DNA from: Muricea muricata
Lineage: Eukaryota; Cnidaria; Anthozoa; Malacalcyonacea; Plexauridae
Length of the DNA: 64,000 nt
Reading direction: 5' to 3'
NCBI GenBank assembly: GCA_963855995.1
Contig: OY979726.1
Span: forward strand, 6,672,701-6,736,700
The first letter of the stretch is position 1; the number at the start of each line of letters is the position of its first letter. Under the pieces are notes generated by a model. The model saw only the letters and a program-made list of their open reading frames with translations, did not search any database and was not told the DNA's origin. The translations under genes and the position numbers were made by a program. Of the stretch, positions 33,039 to 46,259 are shown piece by piece.

Positions 33039-36000
33039 ACGCGATTTCAATATATCATTGGTCTCAACTCGTTCTTTTTAGCACTCAAAACATCATTTTA
33101 AGATCTAAAACGTCGGCGTGATCGATTTTAGATGGAAATTTTTAGTTGGAAGTCTGAGCATGTTTTTTCGCTCAAATCGCTCCAGAACGTCTAAAACGCG
33201 ACTTTGATGATTGTAAGAGCGTTTCTTTTCAGTCTAAAAGCATGTTGTAGGTTTCTAATTTCAACATGCTATTTTGCTGATGTCGATAGTTTGATCGCCG
33301 AAAACATGATTGCGGACTTCCTATAAGTTCTCCAATTTCGATTTAGAAGCTGTCTTTTAGGTACGCGATTGCAATATATTATTGTGCTCAACTCGTTCAT
33401 TTTAGCACTCAAAACATCATTTTAAGCTATAAAACGTCGCCGTGATCGATTTGAGACGGCAATTTTAGTTGGTAGTCTGAGCATGTTTTTACGCTCAAAT
33501 CACTTCCAGAACGCCTAAAACGCGATTTTGATGACTGTAAGAGCGTTTCTTTTCATTCTCAAAGCATGTTGTAAGTTTCTAATTTCAACATGCTATTTTG
33601 CTGATATCGATAGTTTGAGCGCCGAAAACGTGATTGTGGACTTCCTATAAGTTCTCCAATTTCGATTTCGAAGCTGTCTTTTAGGACCGCGATTGCAATA
33701 TATCATTGTGCTCAAGTCGTTCTTTTTAGCACTCAAAACATCATTTTAAGATCTAAAACGTCGGCGTGATCGATTTTAGACGGCAATTTTTAGTTGGAAG
33801 TCTGAGCATGTTTTTTCGCTCAAATCGCTCCACAACGTCTAAAACGCGATTTTGATTATTGTAAGAGCGTTTCTTTTCAGTCTAAAAGCATGTTGTAGGT
33901 TTCTCATTTCAACATGCTATTTTGCTGATGTCGATAGTTTGAGCGCCGAAAACATGATTGCGGACTTCCTATAAGTTCTCCAATTTCGATTTAGAAGCTG
34001 TCTTTTAGGTACGCGATTGGAATACATCATTGTGCTCAACTCGTTCTTTTTAGCACTCAAAACATCATTTTAAGCTCTAAAACGTCGCCGTGATCGATTT
34101 TAGACGGCCATTTTTAGTTGGAAGTCTGAGCATGTTTTTTCGCTCAAATCGCTCCAGAACGTCTAAAACGCGATTTTGATGATTGTAAGAGCGTTTCTTT
34201 TCAGTCTAAAAGCATGTTGTAGCTTTCTAATTTCAACATGCTATTTTGCTGATGTCGATAGTTTGATCGCCGAAAACATGATTGCGGACTTCCTATAAGT
34301 TCTCCAATTTCGATTTCGAAGCTGTCTTTTAGGACCGCGATTGCAATATATCATTGTGCTCAAGTCGTTCTTTTTAGCACTCAAAACATCATTTTAAGCT
34401 CTAAAACGTCGCCGTGATCGATTTGAGACGGGAATTTTTAGTTGGAAGTCTGAGCATGTTTTTACGCTCAAATCGCTTCCAGAACGCCTAAAACGCGATT
34501 TTGATGATTGTAAGAGCGTTTCTTTTCAGTCTCAAAGTATGTTGTAGGTTTCTTATTTCAACATGCTATTTTGCTGATGTCGATAGTTTGAGCGCCGAAA
34601 ACATGGTTGCGGACTTCCTATAAGTTCTCCAATTTCGATTTAGAAGCTGTCTTTTAGGTACGCGATTGGAATACATCATTGTGCTCAACTCGTTCTTTTT
34701 AGCACTCAAAACATCATTTTAAGCTCTAAAACGTCGCCGTGATCGATTTGAGACGGCCATTTTTAGTTGGAAGTCTGAGCATGTTTTTACGCTCAAATCG
34801 CTTCCAGAACGCCTAAAACGCGATTTTGATGATTGTAAGAGCGTTTCTTTTCAGTCTAAAAGCATGTTGTAGGTTTCTCATTTCAACATGCTATTTTGCT
34901 GATGTCGATAGTTCGAGCGCCGAAAACATGATTGCGGACATGCTAAGTTCTCCAATTTCGATTTAGAAGCTGTCTTTTAGGTACGCGATTTCAATATATC
35001 ATTGGTCTCAACTCGTTCTTTTTAGCACTCAAAACATCATTTTAAGATCTAAAACGTCGGCGTGATCGATTTTAGACGGCAATTTTTAGTTGGAAGTCTT
35101 AGCATGTTTTTTCGCTCAAATCGCTCCAGAACGTCTAAAACGCGATTTTGATGATTGTAAGAGCGTTTCTTTTCAGTCTAAAAGCATGTTGTAGGTTTCT
35201 AATTTCAACATGCTATTTTGCTGATGTCGATAGTTTGATCGCCGAAAACATGATTGCGGACTTCCTATAAGTTCTCCAATTTCGATTTAGAAGCTGTCTT
35301 TTAGGTACGCGATTGCAATATATTATTGTGCTCAACTCGTTCATTTTAGCACTCAAAACATCATTTTAAAATATAAAACGTCGCCGTGATCGATTTGAGA
35401 CGGCAATTTTAGTTGGTAGTCTGAGCATGTTTTTACGCTCAAATCACTTCCAGAACGCCTAAAACGCGATTTTGATGACTGTAAGAGCGTTTCTTTTCAT
35501 TCTCAAAGCATGTTGTAAGTTTCTAATTTCAACATGCTATTTTGCTGATATCGATAGTTTGAGCGCCGAAAACGTGATTGTGGACTTCCTATAAGTTCTC
35601 CAATTTCGATTTCGAAGCTGTCTTTTAGGACCGCGATTGCAATATATCATTGTGCTCAAGTCGTTCTTTTTAGCACTCAAAACATCATTTTAAGATCTAA
35701 AACGTCGGCGTGATCGATTTTAGACGGCAATTTTTAGTTGGAAGTCTGAGCATGTTTTTTCGCTCAAATCGCTCCACAACGTCTAAAACGCGATTTTGAT
35801 GATTGTAAGAGCGTTTCTTTTCAGTCTAAAAGCATGTTGTAGGTTTCTCATTTCAACATGCTATTTTGCTGATGTCGATAGTTTGAGCGCCGAAAACATG
35901 ATTGCGGACTTCCTATAAGTTCTCCAATTTCGATTTAGAAGCTGTCTTTTAGGTACGCGATTGGAATACATCATTGTGCTCAACTCGTTCTTTTTAGCAC

Positions 36001-39000
36001 TCAAAACATCATTTTAAGCTCTAAAACGTCGCCGTGATCGATTTGAGACGGCCATTTTTAGTTGGAAGTCTGAGCATGTTTTTACGCTCAAATCGCTTCC
36101 AGAACGCCTAAAACGTGATTTTTATGATTGTAAGAGCGTTTCTTTTCAGTTTCAAAGCAGGTTGTAGGGTTCTTATTTCAACATGCTATTTTGCTGATGT
36201 CGATAGTTTGAGCGCCGAAAACATGATTGCGGACATGCTAACTTCTCCAATTTTGATTTAGAAGCTGTCTTTTCGGTACGCGATTTCAATATATCATTGT
36301 GCTCAACTCGTTCTTTTTAGCACTCAAAACATCATTTTAAGCTCTAAAACGTCGGCGTGATCGATTTTAGACGGCAATTTTTAGTTGGAAGTCTGAGCAT
36401 GTTTTTTCGCTCAAATCGCTCCAGAACGTCTAAAACGCGATTTTGATGATTGTAAGAGCGTTTCTTTTCAGTCTAAAAGCATGTTGTAGCTTTCTAATTT
36501 CAACATGCTATTTTGCTGATGTCGATAGTTTGATCGCCGAAAACATGATTGCGGACTTCCTATAAGTTCTCCAATTTCGATTTCGAAGCTGTCTTTTAGG
36601 ACCGCGATTGCAATATATCATTGTGCTCAACTCGTTCTTTTTAGCACTCAAAACATCATTTTAAGCTCTAAAACGTCGCCGTGATCGATTTGAGACGGCA
36701 ATTTTTAGTTGGAAGTCTGAGCATGTTTTTACGCTCAAATCGCTTCCAGAACGCCTAAAACGCGATTTTGATGATTGTAAGAGCGTTTCTTTTCAGTCTC
36801 AAAGCATGTTGTAGGTTTCTCATTTCAACATGCTATTTTGCTGATGTCGATAGTTTGAGCGCCGAAAACATGATTGCGGACTTCCTATAAGTTCTCCAAT
36901 TTCGATTTAGAAGCTGTCTTTTAGGTACGCGATTGGAATACATCATTGTGCTCAACTCGTTCTTTTTAGCACTGAAAACATCATTTTAAGCTCTAAAACG
37001 TCGCCGTGATCGATTTGAGACGGCCATTTTTAGTTGGAAGTCTGAGCATGTTTTTACGCTCAAATCGCTTCCAGAACGCCTAAAACGTGATTTTGATGAT
37101 TGTAAGAGCGTTTCTTTTCAGTTTCAAAGCAGGTTGTAGGGTTCTTATTTCAACATGCTATTTTGCTGATGTCGATAGTTTGAGCGCCGAAAACATGATT
37201 GCGGACATGCTAACTTCTCCAATTTTGATTTAGAAGCTGTCTTTTCGGTACGCGATTTCAATATATCATTGTGCTCAACTCGTTCTTTTTAGCACTCAAA
37301 ACATCATTTTAAGCTCTAAAACGTCGGCGTGATCGATTTTAGACGGCAATTTTTAGTTGGAAGTCTGAGCATGTTTTTTCGCTCAAATCGCTCCAGAACG
37401 TCTAAAACGCGATTTTGATGATTGTAAGAGCGTTTCTTTTCAGTCTAAAAGCATGTTGTAGCTTTCTAATTTCAACATGCTATTTTGCTGATGTCGATAG
37501 TTTGATCGCCGAAAACATGATTGCGGACTTCCTATAAGTTCTCCAATTTCGATTTCGAAGCTGTCTTTTAGGACCGCGATTGCAATATATCATTGTGCTC
37601 AACTCGTTCTTTTTAGCACTCAAAACATCATTTTAAGCTCTAAAACGTCGCCGTGATCGATTTGAGACGGCAATTTTTAGTTGGAAGTCTGAGCATGTTT
37701 TTACGCTCAAATCGCTTCCAGAACGCCTAAAACGCGATTTTGATGATTGTAAGAGCGTTTCTTTTCAGTCTCAAAGCATGTTGTAGGTTTCTCATTTCAA
37801 CATGCTATTTTGCTGATGTCGATAGTTTGAGCGCCGAAAACATGATTGCGGACTTCCTATAAGTTCTCCAATTTCGATTTAGAAGCTGTCTTTTAGGTAC
37901 GCGATTGGAATACATCATTGTGCTCAACTCGTTCTTTTTAGCACTGAAAACATCATTTTAAGCTCTAAAACGTCGCCGTGATCGATTTGAGACGGCCATT
38001 TTTAGTTGCAAGTCTGAGCATGTTTTTACGCTCAAATCGCTTCCAGAACGCCTAAAACGTGATTTTGATGATTGTAAGAGCGTTTCTTTTCAGTTTCAAA
38101 CCCGGTTGTAGGGTTCTTATTTCAACATGCTATTTTGCTGATGTCAATAGTTTGAGTGCCGAAAACATGATGGGGGACATGCTAACTTCTCCAATTTTTA
38201 TTTAGAAGCTGTCTTTTAGGTACGCGATTTCAATATATCATTGTGCTCAACTCGTTCTTTTTAGCACTCAAAACATCATTTTAAGCTCTAAAAGGTCGGC
38301 GTGATCGATTTTAGACGGCAATTTTTAGTTGGAAGTCTGAGCATGTTTTTACGCTCAAATCGCTTCCAGAACGCCTAAAACGCGATTTTGATGATTGTAA
38401 GAGCGTTTCTTTTCAGTCTCAAAGCATGTTGTAGGTTTCTCATTTCAACATGCTATTTTGCTGATGTCGATAGTTTGACCGCCGAAAACATGATTGCGGA
38501 CTTCCTATAAGTTCTCCAATTTCGATTTAGAAGCTGTCTTTTAGGTACGCGATTTCAATATATCATTGTGCTCAACTCGTTCTTTTTAGCACTCAAAACA
38601 TCATTTTAAGCTCTAAAACGTCGCCGTGATCGATTTGAGACGGAAATTTTTGTTGGCAGTCTGAGCATGTTTTTACGCTTAAATCGCTTCCAGAACGCCT
38701 AAAACGCGATTTTGATGATTGTAAGAGCGTTTCTTTTCAGAATCAAAGCATGTTGTAGGTTTCTCATTTCAACCTGCTATTTTGCTGATGTCGATATTTT
38801 GAGCGCCGAAAACGTGATATCAGACATGCTAAGTTCTCCAATTTCGATTTAGAATCTGTCTTTTAGGTACGCGATTTCAATATATCATTGTGCTCAACTC
38901 GTTCTTTTTAGCACTCAAAACATCATTTTAAGATCTAAAACGTCGGCGTGATCGATTTTAGACGGCAATTTTTAGTTGGAAGTCTGAGCATGTTTTTTCG

Positions 39001-39015
39001 CTCAAATCGCTCCAG
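33039..39015 (+). repeat. Dispersed ~6-kb segmental duplication, right copy
   Basis: This is the right copy of 4,900-10,876 with a constant offset of 28,139 bp. The copies are about 22 kb apart with other classes between, so it is not a simple tandem pair. At the left end the D monomer (32994) has a long TTCCTATAAG start instead of the short one, showing an in-register junction before CATTGGTCTC. Differences such as GATGGAAATTT near 33132 and TGATTATTG near 33855 show modest divergence. Confidence 0.86.
36557..37528 (+). repeat. Trimer A-H-I (972 bp), second locus
   Basis: The starts are 36557 (A), 36882 (H, with GCAGG and GTCGATAG) and 37207 (I), with A-H again at 37529 and 37854 before J. 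This is the counterpart of 8418-9389. In the 11.3-kb copy 2 the A-H part of this trimer is deleted. Confidence 0.82.
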
Positions 39016-39793
39016 AACGCCTAAAACGCGATTTTGATGATTGTAAGAGCGTTTCTTTTCAGTCTCAAAGCATGTTGTAGGTTTCTCATTTCAACATGCT
39101 ATTTTGCTGATGTCGATAGTTTGAGCGCCGAAAACATGATTGCGGACTTCCTATAAGTTCTCCAATTTCGATTTAGAAGCTGTCTTTTAGGTACGCGATT
39201 TCAATATATCATTGTGCTCAACTCGTTCTTTTTAGCACTCAAAACATCATTTTAAGCTCTAAAACGTCGCCGTGATCGATTTGAGACGGAAATTTTTGTT
39301 GGCAGTCTGAGCATGTTTTTACGCTTAAATCGCTTCCAGAACGCCTAAAACGCGATTTTGATGATTGTAAGAGCGTTTCTTTTCAGAATCAAAGCATGTT
39401 GTAGGTTTCTCATTTCAACCTGCTATTTTGCTGATGTCGATATTTTGAGCGCCGAAAACGTGATATCAGACATGCTAAGTTCTCCAATTTCGATTTAGAA
39501 TCTGTCTTTTAGGTACGCGATTTCAATATATCATTGTGCTCAACTCGTTCTTTTTAGCACTCAAAACATCATTTTAAGATCTAAAACGTCGGCGTGATCG
39601 ATTTTAGACGGCAATTTTTAGTTGGAAGTCTGAGCATGTTTTTTCGCTCAAATCGCTCCAGAACGCCTAAAACGCGATTTTGATGATTGTAAGAGCGTTT
39701 CTTTTCAGTCTAAAAGCATGTTGTAGGTTTCTAATTTCAACATGCTATTTTGCTGATGTCGATAGTTTGATCGCCGAAAACATGATTGCGGAC
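38502..39793 (+). repeat. Dimer K-L in tandem (2 x 646 bp)
   Basis: The K-L pair at 38502/38826 is repeated at 39148/39472, 646 bp apart. The first L has an A-type back half (CTCAAAG, TTTCTCAT, TTTGAGCGCC) and the second a Q-type back half. The dimer pair is copied at 49172-50463 in the larger duplication. At the left locus (10363-11008) K-L is present once per pentamer. Confidence 0.85.
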
Positions 39794-42055
39794 ATCCTAT
39801 AAGTTCTCCAATTTCGATTTAGAAGCTGTCTTTTAGGTACGCGATTGCAATATATTATTGTGCTCAACTCGTTCATTTTAGCACTCAAAACATCATTTTA
39901 AGCTATAAAACGTCGCCGTGATCGATTTGAGACGGCAATTTTAGTTGGCAGTCTGAGCATGTTTTTACGCTCAAACACTTCCAGAACGCCTAAAACGCGA
40001 TTTTGATGACTGTAAGAGCGTTTCTTTTCATTCTCAAAGCATGCTGTAAGTTTCTAATTTCAACATGCTATTTTGCTGATGTCGATAGTTTGAGCGCCGA
40101 AAACATGATTGCGGACTTCCTATAAGTTCTCCAATTTCGATTTCGAAGCTGTCTTTTAGGACCGCGATTGCAATATATCATTGTGCTCAAGTCGTTCTTT
40201 TTAGCACTCAAAACATCATTTTAAGCTCTAAAACGTCGCCGTGATGGATTTGAGACGGCCATTTTTAGTTGGAAGTCTGAGCATGTTTTTACGCTCAAAT
40301 CGCTTCCAGAACGCCTAAAACGTGATTTTGATGATTGTAAGAGCGTTTCTTTTCAGTTTCAAAGCAGGTTGTAGGGTCCTTATTTCAACATGCTATTTTG
40401 CTGATGTCGATAGTTTGAGCGCCGAAAACATGATTGCGGACATACTAACTTCTCCATTTTTGATTTAGAAGCTGTCTTTTAGGTACGCGATTTCAATATA
40501 TCATTGTGCTCAACTTGTTCTCTTTAGCACTCAAAACATCATTTTGAGCTCTAAAACGTCGGCGTGATCGATTTTAGACGGCAATTTTTAGTTGGCAGTC
40601 TGAGCATGTTTTTACGCTCAAATCGCTCCAGAACGTCTAAAACGCGATTTTGATGATTGTAAGAGCGTTTCTTTTCAGTCTCAAAGCATGTTGTAGGTTT
40701 CTCATTTCAACATTCTATTTTGCTGATGTCGATAGTTTGAGCGCCGAAAACATGATTGCGGACTTCCTATAAGTCCTCCAATTTCGATTTAGAAGCTGCC
40801 TTTTAGGTACGCGATTGGAATATATCATTGTGCTCAACTCGTTCTTTTTAGCACTCAAAAACATCATTTTAAGCTCTAAAACGTCGCCATGATCGATTTG
40901 AGACGGCCATTTTTAGTTTGAAGTCTGAGCATGTTTTTACGCTCAAATCGCTTCCAGAATGCCTAAAACGTGATTTTGATGATTGTAAGAGGGTTTATTT
41001 TAAGTTTCAAAGCAGGTTGTAGGGTTCTTATTTCAACATGCTATTTTGCTGATGTCGATAGTTTGAGCGCCGAAAACATGATTGCGGACATGCTAAGTTC
41101 TCCAATTTCGATTTAGAAGCTGTCTTTTAGGTACGCGATTTCAATATATCATTGTGCTCAACTCGTTCTTTTTAAAACTCAAAACATCATTTTAAGCTCT
41201 AAAACGTCGCCGTGATCGATTTGAGACGGCAATTTTTGTTGGCAGTCTGAGCATGTTTTTACGCTTAAATCGCTTCAAGAACGCCTAAAACGCGATTTTG
41301 ATGATTGTAAGAGCGTTTCTTTTCAGTCTCAAAGCATGTTGTAGGTTTCTCATTTCAACATGCTATTTTGCTGATGTCGATAGTTCGAGCGCCGAAAACA
41401 TGATTGCGGACATGCTAAGTTCTCCAATTTCGATTTAGAAGCTGTCTTTTAGGTACGCGATTTCAATATATCATTGTGCTCAACTCGTTCTTTTTAGCAC
41501 TCAAAACATCATTTTAAGATCTAAAACGTCGGCGTGATCGATTTTAGACGGCAATTTTTAGTTGGAAGTCTGAGCATGTTTTTTCGCTCAAATCGCTCCA
41601 GAACGTCTAAAACGCGATTTTGATGATTGTAAGAGCGTTTCTTTTCAGTCTCAAAGCATGTTGTAGGTTTCTCATTTCAACATGCTATTTTGCTGATGTC
41701 GATAGTTCGAGCGCCGAAAACATGATTGCGGACATGCTAAGTTCTCCAATTTCGATTTAGAAGCTGTCTTTTAGGTACGCGATTTCAATATATCATTGTG
41801 CTCAACTCGTTCTTTTTAGCACTCAAAACATCATTTTAAGATCTAAAACGTCGGCGTGATCGATTTTAGACGGCAATTTTTAGTTGGAAGTCTGAGCATG
41901 TTTTTTCGCTCAAATCGTTCCAGAACGTCTAAAACGCGATTTTGATGATTGTAAGAGCGTTTCTTTTCAGTCTAAAAGCATGTTGTAGGTTTCTAATTTC
42001 AACATGCTATTTTGCTGATGTCGATAGTTTGATCGCCGAAAACATGATTGCGGAC
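39794..42055 (+). repeat. 7-mer E-A-N-O-P-Q/P-Q (2,262 bp), copy 1
   Basis: The starts are 39794 (E with CTCAAACACTTCC), 40117 (A with GTGATGGATT and an H-like back), 40442 (N with CATACTAAC), 40764 (O, 326 bp), 41090 (P), 41412 (Q front with P back) and 41734 (Q). The first five recur 2,262 bp downstream with the same private marks. The same unit is at 50464-52725 in the larger duplication. Confidence 0.87.
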
Positions 42056-43995
42056 TTCCTATAAGTTCTCCAATTTCGATTTAGAAGCTGTCTTTTAGGT
42101 ACGCGATTGCAATATATTATTGTGCTCAACTCGTTCATTTTAGCACTCAAAACATCATTTTAAGCTATAAAACGTCGCCGTGATCGATTTGAGACGGCAA
42201 TTTTAGTTGGTAGTCTGAGCATGTTTTTACGCTCAAACACTTCCAGAACGCCTAAAACGCGATTTTGATGACTGTAAGAGCGTTTCTTTTCATTCTCAAA
42301 GCATGCTGTAAGTTTCTAATTTCAACATGCTATTTTGCTGATGTCGATAGTTTGAGCGCCGAAAACATGATTGCGGACTTCCTATAAGTTCTCCAATTTC
42401 GATTTCGAAGCTGTCTTTTAGGACCGCGATTGCAATATATCATTGTGCTCAAGTCGTTCTTTTTAGCACTCAAAACATCATTTTAAGCTCTAAAACGTCG
42501 CCGTGATGGATTTGAGACGGCCATTTTTAGTTGGAAGTCTGAGCATGTTTTTACGCTCAAATCGCTTCCAGAACGCCTAAAACGTGATTTTGATGATTGT
42601 AAGAGCGTTTCTTTTCAGTTTCAAAGCAGGTTGTAGGGTTGTTATTTCAACATGCTATTTTGCTGATGTCGATAGTTTGAGCGCCGAAAACATGATTGCG
42701 GACATACTAACTTCTCCATTTTTGATTTAGAAGCTGTCTTTTAGGTACGCGATTTCAATATATCATTGTGCTCAACTTGTTCTGTTTAGCACTCAAAACA
42801 TCATTTTGAGCTCTAAAACGTCGGCGTGATCGATTTTAGACGGCAATTTTTAGTTGGCAGTCTGAGCATGTTTTTACGCTCTAATCGCTCCAGAACGTCT
42901 AAAACGCGATTTTGATGATTGTAAGAGCGTTTCTTTTCAGTCTCAAAGCATGTTGTAGGTTTCTCATTTCAACATTCTATTTTGCTGATGTCGATAGTTT
43001 GAGCGCCGAAAACATGATTGCGGACTTCCTATAAGTCCTCCAATTTCGATTTAGAAGCTGCCTTTTAGGTACGCGATTGGAATATATCATTGTGCTCAAC
43101 TCGTTCTTTTTAGCACTCAAAAACATCATTTTAAGCTCTAAAACGTCGCCATGATCGATTTGAGACGGCCATTTTTAGTTTGAAGTCTGAGCATGTTTTT
43201 ACGCTCAAATCGCTTCCAGAATGCCTAAAACGTGATTTTGATGATTGTAAGAGGGTTTATTTTAAGTTTCAAAGCAGGTTGTAGGGTTCTTATTTCAACA
43301 TGCTATTTTGCTGATGTCGATAGTTTGAGCGCCGAAAACATGATTGCGGACATGCTAAGTTCTCCAATTTCGATTTAGAAGCTGTCTTTTAGGTACGCGA
43401 TTTCAATATATCATTGTGCTCAACTCGTTCTTTTTAAAACTCAAAACATCATTTTAAGCTCTAAAACGTCGCCGTGATCGATTTGAGACGGCAATTTTTG
43501 TTGGCAGTCTGAGCATGTTTTTACGCTTAAATCGCTTCAAGAACGCCTAAAACGCGATTTTGATGATTGTAAGAGCGTTTCTTTTCAGTCTCAAAGCATG
43601 TTGTAGGTTTCTCATTTCAACATGCTATTTTGCTGATGTCGATAGTTCGAGCGCCGAAAACATGATTGCGGACATGCTAAGTTCTCCAATTTCGATTTAG
43701 AAGCTGTCTTTTAGGTACGCGATTTCAATATATCATTGTGCTCAACTCGTTCTTTTTAGCACTCAAAACATCATTTTAAGATCTAAAACGTCGGCGTGAT
43801 CGATTTTAGACGGCAATTTTTAGTTGGAAGTCTGAGCATGTTTTTTCGCTCAAATCGCTCCAGAACGTCTAAAACGCGATTTTGATGATTGTAAGAGCGT
43901 TTCTTTTCAGTCTAAAAGCATGTTGTAGGTTTCTAATTTCAACATGCTATTTTGCTGATGTCGATAGTTTGATCGCCGAAAACATGATTGCGGAC
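42056..43995 (+). repeat. 6-monomer copy of E-A-N-O-P-Q, copy 2
   Basis: The starts are 42056, 42379, 42704, 43026, 43352 and 43674. Compared with the preceding copy, the Q/P chimera and Q are represented by a single Q, so this copy is one monomer shorter. GGGTTGTTAT (near 42639) and TTCTGTTTAG (42781) are private differences from copy 1, and GGGTCCTTAT marks copy 1. The counterpart is 52726-54665. Confidence 0.82.
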
Positions 43996-44320
43996 TTCTT
44001 ATAAGTTCTCCAATTTCGATTTAGAAGCTGTCTTTTAGGTACGCGATTGCAATATATTATTGTGCTCAACTCGTTCATTTTAGCACTCAAAACATCATTT
44101 TAAGCTATAAAACGTCGCCGTGATCGATTTGAGACGGCAATTTTTAGTTTGAAGTCTGAGCATGTTTTTACGCTCAAATCGCTTCCAGAATGCCTAAAAC
44201 GTGATTTTGATGATTGTAAGAGGGTTTATTTTAAGTTTCAAAGCAGGTTGTAGGGTTCTTATTTCAACATGCTATTTTGCTGATGTCGATAGTTTGAGCG
44301 CCGAAAACATGATTGCGGAC
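43996..44320 (+). repeat. Chimeric monomer E front / O back
   Basis: 325 bp. The front is TTCTTATAAG with class E markers (GCAATATATTATTG, CGTTCATTTT, GCTATAAAACG). From TTTAGTTTGAAG on it is class O (AGAATGCC, AGGGTTTATTTTAAG, GCAGGTTG), followed by P as O normally is. It is copied at 54666. Confidence 0.82.
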
Positions 44321-45936
44321 ATGCTAAGTTCTCCAATTTCGATTTAGAAGCTGTCTTTTAGGTACGCGATTTCAATATATCATTGTGCTCAACTCGTTCT
44401 TTTTAAAACTCAAAACATCATTTTAAGCTCTAAAACGTCGCCGTGATCGATTTGAGACGGCAATTTTTGTTGGCAGTCTGAGCATGTTTTTACGCTTAAA
44501 TCGCTTCAAGAACGCCTAAAACGCGATTTTGATGATTGTAAGAGCGTTTCTTTTCAGTCTCAAAGCATGTTGTAGGTTTCTCATTTCAACATGCTATTTT
44601 GCTGATGTCGATAGTTCGAGCGCCGAAAACATGATTGCGGACATGCTAAGTTCTCCAATTTCGATTTAGAAGCTGTCTTTTAGGTACGCGATTTCAATAT
44701 ATCATTGTGCTCAACTCGTTCTTTTTAGCACTCAAAACATCATTTTAAGATCCAAAACGTCGGCGTGATCGATTTTAGACGGCAATTTTTAGTTGGAAGT
44801 CTGAGCATGTTTTTTCGCTCAAATCGCTCCACAACGTCTAAAACGCGATTTTGATGATTGTAAGAGCGTTTCTTTTCAGTCTAAAAGCATGTTGTAGGTT
44901 TCTAATTTCAACATGCTATTTTGCTGATGTCGATAGTTTGATCGCCGAAAACATGATTGCGGACTTCTTATAAGTTCTCCAATTTCGATTTAGAAGCTGT
45001 CTTTTAGGTACGCGATTGCAATATATCATTGTGCTCAAGTCGTTCTTTTTAGCACTCAAAACATCATTTTAAGCTCTAAAACGTCGCCGTGATCGATTTG
45101 AGACGGCCATTTTTAGTTGGAAGTCTGAGCATGTTTTTACGCTCAAATCGCTTCCAGAACGCCTAAAACGCGATTTTGATGATTCTAAGAGCGTTTCTTT
45201 TCAGTCTCAAAGCATGTTGTAGGTTTCTCATTTCAACATGCTATTTTGCTGATGTCGATAGTTCGAGCGCCGAAAACATGATTGCGGACATGCTAAGTTC
45301 TCCAATTTCGATTTAGAAGCTGTCTTTTAGGTACGCGATTTCAATATATCATTGTGCTCAACTCGTTCTTTTTAGCACTCAAAACATCATTTTAAGATCC
45401 AAAACGTCGGCGTGATCGATTTTAGACGGCAATTTTTAGTTGGAAGTCTGAGCATGTTTTTTCGCTCAAATCGCTCCAGAACGTCTAAAACGCGATTTTG
45501 ATGATTGTAAGAGCGTTTCTTTTCAGTCTAAAAGCATGTTGTAGGTTTCTAATTTCAACATGCTATTTTGCTGATGTCGATAGTTTGATCGCCGAAAACA
45601 TGATTGCGGACTTCCTATAAGTTCTCCAATTTCGATTTAGAAGCTGCCTTTTAGGTACGCGATTGGAATATATCATTGTGCTCAACTCGTTCTTTTTAGC
45701 ACTCAAAACATCATTTTAAGCTCTAAAACGTCGCCATGATCGATTTGAGACGGCCATTTTTAGTTTGAAGTCTGAGCATGTTTTTACGCTCAAATCGCTT
45801 CCAGAATGCCTAAAACGTGATTTTAATGATTATAAGAGGTTTTATTTTAAGTTTCAAAGCAGGTTGTAGGGTTCTTATTTCAACATGCTATTTTGCTGAT
45901 GTCGATAGTTTGAGCGCCGAAAACATGATTGCGGAC

Positions 45937-46259
45937 ATGCTAAGTTCTCCAATTTCGATTTAGAAGCTGTCTTTTAGGTACGCGATAGGAATACATCATT
46001 GTGCTCAACTCGTTCTTTTTAGCACTCAAAACATCATTTTAAGCTCTAAAACGTCGCCGTGATCGATTTGAGACGGCCATTTTTAGTTGCAAGTCTGAGC
46101 ATGTTTTTACGCTCAAATCGCTTCCAGAACGCCTAAAACGCGATTTTGATGATTGTAAGAGCGTTTCTTTTCAGTCTAAAAGCATGTTGTAGGTTTCTCA
46201 TTTCAACATGCTATTTTGCTGATGTCGATAGTTCGAGCGCCGAAAACATGATTGCGGAC
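45937..46259 (+). repeat. Junction monomer of the 11.3-kb duplication (S front / 6476-type back)
   Basis: 323 bp. It has GATAGGAATACATC and AGTTGCAAG of class S, then CAGTCTAAAAGC, TTTCTCAT and TAGTTCGAGC as in 34615. The crossover lies within 46,091-46,177, the stretch where both parents are identical. Normal monomer length shows exact register. Confidence 0.88.

Larger units (their letters stand above)
34771..46090 (+). repeat. 35-monomer (11,320-bp) tandem duplication, copy 1
   Basis: The unit runs from the back half of the 34615 chimera through the S front at 45937. Counterparts lie 11,320 bp downstream up to the I monomer at 36235 (47555), then 10,670 bp downstream from 37207 (47877) onward. 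Shared private marks include GTCTTAGCATG (35098/46418), AAAATATAAAACG (35369/46689), TTTGACCGCC (38475/49145), GTGATGGATT (40241/50911), GGGTCCTTAT, CATACTAAC, GGGTTGTTAT and GATTCTAAG (45182/55852). The left end is ambiguous within 34,771-34,857. Confidence 0.92.
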
